This document shows, one piece after another, positions 1-5,151 of a stretch of DNA of 5,151 bases (its first letter is position 1; every line of letters begins with the position of its first letter). Both the position numbers and the translations under genes were made by a program. Source of the DNA: Globobulimina sp. (lineage: Eukaryota > Foraminifera > Rotaliida); assembly GCA_003354225.1 (NCBI GenBank), contig PIVH01000694.1, positions 1 through 5,151 on the forward strand, read 5' to 3'. Under the pieces are notes generated by a model. It saw nothing but the letters and a program-made list of their open reading frames with translations, did not search any database and was not told where the DNA came from.

Positions 1-2643
1 TACGCGACTGTAATCAATTATTGTTCGTTGGCGACAAAACTTACAAACCCAATCATAGCGTTGTTGATTACGTTGATTTGCTATAAAATATGCTCGCAAA
101 CATCGACCACAACAACCTGCAAATTTACGTTGATTATACAACTTATTTATTGCCGCCTCATCAAAAATGGCTTTATCAGTGCCGCTTAAATTTGTTTCGC
201 AGCCTTCGGCGCGAAGCCACCTGGGCATAAATAGCCGCATTGGCAATGGGAACTGGAATAGCACCGTAAACAAAAGATCAATCACTTTGACAAAGAAAAA
301 TACGATAATTACGAGCAGGAAGAAGGGCGGCGGCATCACAGCAATGCGGCCATCTAAACCATAGATACGCTGAACTTGTATAAATTGTACTTGCTGATTA
401 TTTTGCTCATGAATGTCGTCGAAAGTTTTGGCCATCAGCGCAATGAGCAAATTTAGCAGAACTATGGCCCCGATCATCATCCAATAGATGAGCAGACAGT
501 TGATGATGGCCAGTCGCACCGAGGAGGTCAAATTGTCAATGTCGACCACGGGCCATTCCCCTAAGAGCGCGCGCCATGTCGTGATCATTGTGACCCACCA
601 ATTGGTGTATTGCGGCGTGTCGCCGGCGATGAACACCAACGCCAACACTGCGCCAATCCAGAAAATAAGCAAAATAAACAGAAAATTGCCAAAGTTTTTC
701 AACATATTTATTATCATATTGACAAAGGGCCCGATTTGTTTGCTCATTGTCAATATGTGCAATACGCGCAAGTATAAAAATGCCACGGCCAATATCCATA
801 ACAGACTAAATACAATATTTAACGCAGTGTCTTGACAGCAATAGTCATATTTGCAGGACTCCATTATTATTACATTGGGATTAATACTGTTGGTGCCCAA
901 ACAATTTGGCTCATACAAAGTGTTCTCATATTGAAAGGAATATTGCATACAGTTCTCGTACTCATCGTCGTCTTGGAAGGCGGCCCATGGAATGGCAATG
1001 TCATCCACCTGTTCTTTTAGCGACAGACATTGCGGATATTTGCCAGATACTAAGATGTAGCCCCGGATGGCCATCATAATTAAAAAATTGAAGCCAATGA
1101 CAAAATCAAATTTGTTGGTCCAATCCGAGATATACGCGGCAAAACCGCCCGGTGTAAACAGCATATCCCATAATTCGTACACAATATAGCCCCAATTTAA
1201 AACCCAAAATAAAATCTCTAACTCGGATATTTGGATATAAATCGATAAGCGTTGATGCGTCACAAAGGTGAAGAGCATCAAATAAAATATAAATAAAAGG
1301 GTTTCAATCACAAATTGTCCGACTGGCGTAAAATAAAATGAATTCTTTTGGAATAAATCATACATTTCGTACAAATTAAGTGGCCGAATTTTGAAGGATT
1401 CGTCTTTATTCTCGATATGCAAGAAACGCCATGTTCGATACAATGTGGATGAGATTCGTTCGATTCTTTTATCCGACACAAAGCCAATTACTTTATATTC
1501 GACAGCTAATTTAATGGCGGAGAGGCCATCGATATCTGACGGGTTCTCTAATAATACGGCGGCTAAGTGATCCGATTCAGTGTATTCTTTTAGTAAATGG
1601 ATGGCCAATTTGGCGTAGTCGTCGGCTAAACGCTTAAACTCGTCCTCGCGGGACAAGTCACGCTCGGCACACTCACTCATATAACCCGACAAACGAATGG
1701 CAGTACACATTGGATAAAGAGAGCCAAACACAATGGCTTGGCATAAGCGGTCAACTTCAATCGACTCAAAACGGGTCAATTCAAATTTAAAATGTTCCAA
1801 TAATCTGATACATACTTTTGTGGATAATTCGCGTAACACAAAACGTAAAATGGTCCATAGCGAGTCTTGAGTTTGCAATTGCAACTTATCCAAAACAATG
1901 GACCACCAAATCACGCCATGTTCAGAGATGTCAAAGCCTTCGAACAGTTTATTTAGATCTATTTCTTCCTCTTTCTCTTTCTGTCCGTAGGTGGACAGCA
2001 ATTCAGTCGCCACCGCAAGGGGAACATCCAACTCTTCCTCCAATATGGTGGTTGTTGGTAAGCGCCCATCCCAATCTTCCACATATTCTTCAATCCAGGC
2101 AATTCTTTCCCATTTCTTGGCATATGCTGCCAATCGACGACCAAATTCACGGATATCATCCACAGACAACACCTCATCCACAATGTCTTCGTATTCGTTG
2201 ATTTGCAATTTCTCAATTTCTCTCATTATTTTTTTAATATCCTGTTTAATTTTATCATAAGACATATAATCAATATTTGTAAAAAAAATCTGTGCTTCGC
2301 GTAAAATGACAGATTCTTTTATTTTTATTAATTCTTCGCCATTGTCCCAGCCGAGAGATGTAAATATTTCATAATAATGTTCTAAGCCCATATTTGCTAA
2401 CCAATATTTTATCGCTGAGCTCGACCAATCCTCGACTTCACCTTTTCCGACACTGAACTCTGTGTTAAATGAGGCGGTTCCACTTAATCCACTAAATGAC
2501 GCATCCGCACTGTGCGATATTGAATCTTCACTTGTTGCTATTGTTGTGGTAGCTGGAGTTGGTAATGCGTTCTCATTATAACTGTCACTCTTAAAATCAT
2601 TCACCGTTTGCATCTCGAGTGCAAAGCCTCCACCTCCTGACAT
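1..2643 (-). CDS. SAM-domain TRP cation channel, TRPM-like (3' end beyond window edge)
   Basis: 881 codons run without a stop from ATG at 2643 to the left edge, so the C-terminus is missing. The start is the first in-frame ATG; an in-frame TAA lies at 2652-2650. Seen in the translation: residues 1-62 are Ser/Thr/Gly-rich and probably disordered. Residues 71-141 look like a SAM domain (W81-L82, M85-G86-L87, closing helix around K131-I136). Residues 163-410 are helical, and 336-406 match the TRPM pre-S1 pattern (LA repeats, D-G-L-S-A-I-K-L-A-V at 372-381, F388-V389, W405). Transmembrane segments: S1 444-461, S2 474-496, S3 512-532 preceded by the TRP-like D-W-T-N-K-F-D motif (507-513), S4 609-631, S5 653-673, S6 711-738. 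The pore helix is about 681-693, with filter L-L-G-E-W at 693-697. An S4-S5 linker I-G-P (637-639), L-L-N-L-L-I-A (729-735), a TRP-helix region (752-761) and P-P-P (771-773) follow. By family it is a membrane cation channel; gating and ion selectivity are unknown. TRP superfamily is near certain, TRPM-like probable. No introns are seen. Confidence 0.88.
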   Translation of the reverse strand, partial: MSGGGGFALEMQTVNDFKSDSYNENALPTPATTTIATSEDSISHSADASFSGLSGTASFNTEFSVGKGEVEDWSSSAIKYWLANMGLEHYYEIFTSLGWDNGEELIKIKESVILREAQIFFTNIDYMSYDKIKQDIKKIMREIEKLQINEYEDIVDEVLSVDDIREFGRRLAAYAKKWERIAWIEEYVEDWDGRLPTTTILEEELDVPLAVATELLSTYGQKEKEEEIDLNKLFEGFDISEHGVIWWSIVLDKLQLQTQDSLWTILRFVLRELSTKVCIRLLEHFKFELTRFESIEVDRLCQAIVFGSLYPMCTAIRLSGYMSECAERDLSREDEFKRLADDYAKLAIHLLKEYTESDHLAAVLLENPSDIDGLSAIKLAVEYKVIGFVSDKRIERISSTLYRTWRFLHIENKDESFKIRPLNLYEMYDLFQKNSFYFTPVGQFVIETLLFIFYLMLFTFVTHQRLSIYIQISELEILFWVLNWGYIVYELWDMLFTPGGFAAYISDWTNKFDFVIGFNFLIMMAIRGYILVSGKYPQCLSLKEQVDDIAIPWAAFQDDDEYENCMQYSFQYENTLYEPNCLGTNSINPNVIIMESCKYDYCCQDTALNIVFSLLWILAVAFLYLRVLHILTMSKQIGPFVNMIINMLKNFGNFLFILLIFWIGAVLALVFIAGDTPQYTNWWVTMITTWRALLGEWPVVDIDNLTSSVRLAIINCLLIYWMMIGAIVLLNLLIALMAKTFDDIHEQNNQQVQFIQVQRIYGLDGRIAVMPPPFFLLVIIVFFFVKVIDLLFTVLFQFPLPMRLFMPRWLRAEGCETNLSGTDKAIFDEAAINKLYNQRKFAGCCGRCLRAYFIANQRNQQRYDWVCKFCRQRTIIDYSRV

Positions 2644-2729
2644 TGTTAGTTAGTTAGTTAAGCAAGTTAAGCTAGTTTGAAAAGTATTGAAAAGTCACAC
2701 TAGTGCGCTTTAGTTTAGTTAATAGATTA
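2644..2729 (-). promoter_or_regulatory. Probable leader/promoter interval of the channel gene
   Basis: This is the only space between the channel ATG and the AATAAA signal of the upstream, same-strand small gene, so the channel's 5' leader and at least part of its promoter should lie here or overlap the neighbour's 3' flank. No convincing TATA box or initiator is visible. A near repeat (GAAAAGTATT followed by GAAAAGTCAC on the plus strand, about 2679-2698) is present. The assignment is by position only. Confidence 0.3.
2645..2660 (-). repeat. GTTA x4 tandem repeat in the channel gene leader
   Basis: Four perfect GTTA units end two bases before the channel start codon; on the coding strand they read TAAC x4. 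The repeat also supplies the in-frame TAA that closes the frame upstream of the ATG. It lies in what must be the immediate 5' leader. It may be only a slipped simple repeat; a regulatory role is not shown. Confidence 0.8.
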
Positions 2730-2735
2730 TTTATT
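2730..2735 (-). terminator. Poly(A) signal AATAAA for the small split gene
   Basis: The plus strand reads tttatt, i.e. AATAAA on the minus strand, 43 to 48 bases after the proposed TAA stop of the small gene at 2780-2778. A run of ten T on the coding strand (2741-2750) precedes it. Position and orientation fit a eukaryotic cleavage/polyadenylation signal, but AT-rich DNA produces this hexamer often by chance. Confidence 0.45.
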
Positions 2736-2753
2736 ATTACAAAAAAAAAAGTT

Positions 2754-2768
2754 ATTTCATTTCATTTC
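2754..2768. repeat. ATTTC x3 pentanucleotide repeat
   Basis: Three perfect ATTTC units are followed by a degenerate ATTCC. They lie in the presumed 3' UTR of the small minus-strand gene (GAAAT on its coding strand). This is a simple repeat with no assigned function. Confidence 0.75.
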
Positions 2769-2777
2769 ATTCCAATA

Positions 2778-3185
2778 TTAAAATCGCAAAGTATCAGAAC
2801 ATCCAGTTTGGTAAACAGCGTAGCCGGCCGCTCCAACCATACCAAGTGTCCATAATTCATGAGCTAAGCGGACCCAACTATGTTTTTATTTTGTTTGTGT
2901 TTAATACGCAATTTCGCATTAAGTATATATATAACATACAAAGATCGAGGATTTCTCTTTAATGAATCATCAATGTCATCCCATCCAAACATCCATTGAT
3001 AATATGCTCTTTTTTGTGTCTGTGTGCACAATAATGGCCTATAATATGTTATACACGGTTTTGATAACACTCTCTATATATTATATATTACGCATATTGT
3101 TATATTATTATTATAATTATATATATTTGTTATAAACTGTTGAATATCCAATACGACGAATTACTCCTTTGTTTAAAGTATTCAT
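2778..3185 (-). CDS. Small split gene: about 75-aa single-pass membrane protein with presequence-like N-terminus
   Basis: No continuous frame covers this gene; it is inferred by joining exons. Proposed exons on the minus strand: 3185-3138 (16 codons), 3019-2940, and 2877-2778 ending in TAA. The exon 2/3 junction is the strongest evidence: a GTATGT donor and an ACATAG acceptor join in phase (TT plus T gives Phe43). The joined frame continues as W-V-R-L-A-H-E-L-W, then a hydrophobic stretch (about 51-65, G-M-V-G-A-A-G-Y) and the end D-T-L-R-F. Exon 1 gives M-N-T-L-N-K-G-V-I-R-R-I-G-Y-S-T, basic with no acidic residue, like a mitochondrial targeting sequence. Its ATG follows an in-frame TAA and has A at -3. 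The exon 1/2 junction is less certain: the donor at 3137 is a weak GTTTAT, and GTAATT at 3164 is an in-phase alternative. A shorter product starting at the Met codon inside exon 2 (2980, Met-Phe-Gly-Trp) is also possible. I do not recognise the family; mitochondrial location is inference. Confidence 0.5.
2878..2939 (-). other. Spliceosomal intron, 62 nt, in the small gene
   Basis: On the minus strand it starts with GTATGT and ends with ACATAG. It is markedly AT-rich compared with the following exon and contains branch-point-like CTTAAT and ATTAAAC. Removing it joins two frames in phase and replaces an early stop (reading through gives a TAG at 2866-2864) with a membrane-segment coding stretch. 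Length and boundaries suit the short introns of compact protist genomes. Confidence 0.6.
3020..3137 (-). other. Putative first intron of the small gene, about 118 nt
   Basis: It is bounded by a GTTTAT donor at 3137 and a GTGCACACAG acceptor ending at 3020, both phase 0. The interior is extremely AT-rich (3060-3135) and carries stops in the coding frame, including TAG at 3076-3074, so an intron is needed if exon 1 is real. The alternative donor GTAATT at 3164 would make it 145 nt and remove the R-R-I-G-Y-S-T part of the presequence. The acceptor TATTATAG ending at 3039 does not fit the phase of either donor. Confidence 0.35.
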
Positions 3186-3231
3186 GATTTAACAAAAATT
3201 GTTTTCCACTAAAAACCTTTTCGAGATTGAG
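3186..3231. promoter_or_regulatory. 46-bp space between divergent start codons
   Basis: It separates the proposed ATG of the small minus-strand gene from the ATG of the plus-strand deubiquitinase. In-frame stops close both frames: TAA at 3190-3192 for the plus gene, and TAA immediately upstream of the ATC that precedes the minus ATG. No TATA box is visible. If both starts are right, the two genes must share a bidirectional promoter or have overlapping 5' ends. Confidence 0.35.
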
Positions 3232-4689
3232 ATGAGTCGAGTAACAATTAAATACGGAAAGAAGAAACATAAAAATATTGAAATAAATGCAACAGATTCA
3301 TTTGAGTTTATTCAAGGGATAATTTTTTCTTTAACGCAAGTCTCGCCCGATCGACAAAAAATAATTATTGGTGGTAAAAAATTAGAAAATGATGATGATG
3401 TCACAAAATTAATAAAAAATAAGGTCTTGATAACTGTAATGGGCTCAAATGCCAAGAAATCAGTAATTAACTCAACAAATACAAATAAAACAAGCATAAA
3501 ATTTTTAGATGATATGACCATTGCAGATAAACAAAAACATTTAGCCGAATTACCTCCGGGTTTATACAATTTGGGCAATACATGTTATTTAAATTCGTGT
3601 ATTCAATGTATAAAATCCGTAACCGACTTAAAAAGCCATTTAAAACAATATTCGTTATTAGCAAATGCTAATAATATGGCGAGTAAATTGGGCAAATTAA
3701 TGATAAAATTAGACGCAAATTGCGACGCCGTGGTCCCTCAAGAATTTGTGCAGTATTTTCGTGGAGAATTTCCGCAGTTTGCCTCCCGAAATGAAAACGG
3801 AATGTGGCAACAACAGGACGCAGACGAAGCATATACAGAGATATTGTCCTCTTTACGTCTCGATAATACATTTTGCGACAAAACGAAAAACACAAATGTC
3901 ATAAACGAACTATTTGAGGGCGAATTTGAAACAAAATGCGTTTGTACGGAGTCATCGGACGAGTTGGAATTGAATGTTACGGAAAAATTCATAAAATTAC
4001 AATGTTTTATTGATATTAATACGCGTCACATTAATGATGGAATAAAAAAAGGATTCATAGAAAATGTGGAAAAAAGATCAGATAAATTAGGTCGAAATGC
4101 AATTTGGGCCAAAAATAAATCCATTTCGGCGTTGCCCAAATATATTAGCGTTCAGTTGGTGCGATTCTTTTGGAAACAGAAAAGCAAAAAAAATGCAAAA
4201 ATATTAAGAAAAGTAATATTTCCGCAAAAATTGGATGTTTATGATTTTTGTAATGAGGATTTAAAAAAAAATATTGAAAAATATAGAAAATTCAAGTTGG
4301 AAAAAGAAGACGCAGAAAGAGAGAAAAAACAATCGGTAAAAAATAACGAAAATAAAAATGAGAATGAGAATGAGAATGAGAATGAACATAAAATGGATGT
4401 GGTAGAGGTAGAGGATGAGGATGAGAGTAAGGATACGGATAAGGATGAGATGTTATTATTAAATACTGGATTTTATGAATTGTGCGGAATTATAACTCAT
4501 AAAGGACGGTCTGCGAATAGTGGACATTATATTGGATATTCAAAAGATTCGGAAAGAAATAAATGGTTGAAATATGACGACGAAGATGTGACTGAAATAA
4601 AATCGGATGATATTAAACAACTTTATGGCGGCGGTGATCATCAAATGGCATTTTTATGCATATTCTCAAGAATTGAACCTCAGATTTAA
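3232..4689 (+). CDS. USP14: Ubiquitin carboxyl-terminal hydrolase 14 / Ubp6 (proteasome-associated deubiquitinase)
   Basis: A complete intronless gene of 485 residues, close to the length of animal USP14. The start is the first in-frame ATG (M-S-R-V-T-I-K-Y-G), matching where the family's ubiquitin-like domain begins; an upstream TTG at 3199 is not credible. Residues 1-72 form the ubiquitin-like domain, with the family's R-Q-K-x-x-I-x-G-G pattern (41-48). In USP14/Ubp6 this domain docks on the Rpn1 subunit of the proteasome. The USP catalytic domain follows: Cys box N-L-G-N-T-C-Y-L-N with nucleophile C118 and oxyanion-hole N113; Q-Q-D-A-D-E (194-199); F-E-G-E-F-E-T (228-234); His box G-R-S-A-N-S-G-H-Y with H432; and W-L-K-Y-D-D with the acid residue at D449. 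G-G-G-D (466-469) lies near the end. All catalytic residues are present, so it should be active, trimming ubiquitin from substrates at the 26S proteasome. Residues 354-406 are a highly charged insert at the spot where family members vary. Confidence 0.96.
   Translation: MSRVTIKYGKKKHKNIEINATDSFEFIQGIIFSLTQVSPDRQKIIIGGKKLENDDDVTKLIKNKVLITVMGSNAKKSVINSTNTNKTSIKFLDDMTIADKQKHLAELPPGLYNLGNTCYLNSCIQCIKSVTDLKSHLKQYSLLANANNMASKLGKLMIKLDANCDAVVPQEFVQYFRGEFPQFASRNENGMWQQQDADEAYTEILSSLRLDNTFCDKTKNTNVINELFEGEFETKCVCTESSDELELNVTEKFIKLQCFIDINTRHINDGIKKGFIENVEKRSDKLGRNAIWAKNKSISALPKYISVQLVRFFWKQKSKKNAKILRKVIFPQKLDVYDFCNEDLKKNIEKYRKFKLEKEDAEREKKQSVKNNENKNENENENENEHKMDVVEVEDEDESKDTDKDEMLLLNTGFYELCGIITHKGRSANSGHYIGYSKDSERNKWLKYDDEDVTEIKSDDIKQLYGGGDHQMAFLCIFSRIEPQI
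4357..4386 (+). repeat. AATGAG hexanucleotide repeat (x4 plus one AATGAA) coding Asn-Glu
   Basis: Four perfect AATGAG units and one AATGAA encode alternating Asn-Glu around residues 376-385 of the deubiquitinase. A run of GAG/GAT acidic codons follows (about residues 391-406). Because the unit is six bases, copy-number change preserves the frame. The tract lies in the non-conserved charged insert ahead of the His box, so length changes are likely tolerated. Confidence 0.9.
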
Positions 4690-5056
4690 TTAAGACCATT
4701 TTGCCATGATTTTATCCCAAACTAACTTGTTTTAAACAACTTTATATTTGTCATTTTGCTTAACTTGCCTTTTGCTGTCAAATTTCACTTTTTTCAAAAG
4801 TCGATCACGAGTTTCTATTTTGTTTGTTTTGAATAATTGCAATCACTTTCTTTAACAGCAGCTTTTTTTATGAAGTTAAGGTTTTGGATGACTAGCTTAC
4901 TTCGTTAAAATCACCTCACAAACTAGGTATGAGCACACTGACTCTTTCGTCATTTTGTTAGACTTTTGTGTTGTTGTATTGTGTGTGTATTGTGTTAATC
5001 AGATAGGTTCTAAAAAGAAAGACTTCAATTCTTCGTTTTGACAAAGTTAGACATGA

Positions 5057-5077
5057 AATAAGATATTATGTCGCTTT
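5057..5077 (+). repeat. Imperfect direct repeat, copy 1 of 2 (21 bp)
   Basis: AATAAGATATTATGT followed by CGCTTT. Twenty of 21 positions match the copy at 5115-5135; the start-to-start distance is 58 bases. The sequence between the copies contains a perfect short palindrome. Function unknown. Confidence 0.75.
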
Positions 5078-5080
5078 TTT

Positions 5081-5095
5081 ATAGAAAATTTCTAT
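5081..5095. repeat. Perfect 7-bp inverted repeat (ATAGAAA / TTTCTAT)
   Basis: ATAGAAA, one central A, then TTTCTAT. It lies between the two 21-bp direct repeats. The AT content is too high and the loop too short for a stable RNA hairpin, so a protein-binding site or chance are both possible. Confidence 0.6.
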
Positions 5096-5114
5096 TCTAT
5101 TTGTTTTATGAATG

Positions 5115-5135
5115 AATAAGATATTATGTTGCTTT
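5115..5135 (+). repeat. Imperfect direct repeat, copy 2 of 2 (21 bp)
   Basis: AATAAGATATTATGT followed by TGCTTT. It differs from the copy at 5057-5077 at one position (T for C). It lies 16 bases from the right edge, so further copies beyond the window cannot be excluded. Confidence 0.75.
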
Positions 5136-5151
5136 GTGACCCAAAGGAAGC

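Larger units (their letters stand above)
4690..5151. other. Intergenic stretch downstream of the deubiquitinase; no gene supported
   Basis: This is 462 bases of AT-rich DNA with T-rich runs on the plus strand. No ATG-initiated frame of useful length was found; the short ones (for example ATG at 4870) stop within about a dozen codons. No canonical AATAAA is seen on the plus strand for the deubiquitinase transcript. A GT-rich tract at 4966-4996 resembles the GU-rich element that often follows cleavage sites, but this is weak. The far right holds a short direct repeat and a palindrome, listed separately. Confidence 0.6.

Noticed and set aside
536-799. Minus-strand frame at 536-799
   Set aside because: It is a different reading frame over the S4-pore region of the channel gene, where the real frame carries clear TRP motifs.
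167-835. Plus-strand frames at 167-364 and 488-835
   Set aside because: They lie antisense to the continuous channel frame, show no domain pattern, and their translations are low-complexity shadows.
1818-2260. Overlapping frames at 1818-2201, 1991-2260 (plus) and 1959-2216 (minus)
   Set aside because: All overlap the channel's pre-membrane region out of frame; no recognisable composition or motifs.
2864-3070. Continuous 68-residue minus-strand frame as a gene by itself
   Set aside because: It begins at GTG, unlikely as a eukaryotic nuclear start, and its last 20 codons or so read into the AT-rich GTATGT...AG interval. Only its middle part is kept, as exon 2 of the split gene.
3071-3137. AT-rich TATATA runs as TATA boxes for the deubiquitinase
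   Set aside because: The composition is almost entirely A/T, so TATA matches are uninformative, and the stretch fits better as intron sequence of the opposite-strand gene.
3199-3231. N-terminal extension of the deubiquitinase from TTG at 3199
   Set aside because: TTG is not a normal eukaryotic start, and the ATG at 3232 matches the beginning of the ubiquitin-like domain.
3312-3992. Minus-strand frames inside the deubiquitinase gene (3312-3578, 3467-3664, 3668-3895, 3738-3992)
   Set aside because: They are antisense to conserved catalytic-domain sequence, with no motifs of their own.
4886-5040. Open stretch on the plus strand ending at TGA near 5040, with a hydrophobic V/C/L run
   Set aside because: It has no ATG, and the hydrophobic run only reflects GT-rich DNA at 4966-4996.
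1-5151. CRISPR arrays, rRNA, tRNA or bacterial operon features
   Set aside because: No spaced repeat arrays, tRNA-like cloverleaf, rRNA signature or ribosome-binding-site-driven operon layout was seen; gene content is eukaryotic.

Overview
The window looks like nuclear DNA of a unicellular eukaryote. It carries a proteasome-associated deubiquitinase of the USP14/Ubp6 family, a TRP-type cation channel, and a small gene that appears to be split by short GT-AG introns. The standard stop code fits: an 881-codon frame is free of TAA, TAG and TGA, and the deubiquitinase ends in TAA. Non-coding DNA is AT-rich and gene spacing is tight. The lineage cannot be fixed from the sequence. A free-living protist is likely, and the asparagine/glutamate hexanucleotide tract would suit several AT-rich protists, including rhizarians, but that is a guess.

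Layout, left to right. Positions 1-2643 (minus strand) hold one uninterrupted reading frame that runs off the left edge. It encodes a TRP-superfamily channel closest in pattern to TRPM: a disordered Ser/Thr-rich N-terminus, a SAM-like domain, a TRPM-type helical pre-membrane region, six transmembrane segments with a pore, a TRP-helix region and a cysteine-containing tail. The channel frame has no terminating stop in the window and is easily missed by stop-to-stop ORF calling; the short plus-strand frames lying across it are shadows. Positions 2644-2777 hold the short leader of that gene and the 3' flank of the next one, including an AATAAA signal. Positions 2778-3185 (minus) hold a probable three-exon gene for a protein of about 75 residues, with a basic presequence-like N-terminus and one membrane segment. 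Only 46 bp separate its start codon from the divergent start of the USP14/Ubp6 gene at 3232-4689 (plus). Positions 4690-5151 contain no gene I can support, only AT- and GT-rich sequence with a short imperfect direct repeat around a palindrome.

The three genes have no evident common pathway (ion channel, putative organelle membrane protein, proteasome deubiquitinase). The most unusual item is the channel: a SAM domain stands where animal TRPM proteins carry their large N-terminal SLOG/LSDAT region, the S3-S4 loop is long and cysteine-rich, and the C-terminal tail has two CxxC pairs. The most easily overlooked item is the split small gene.
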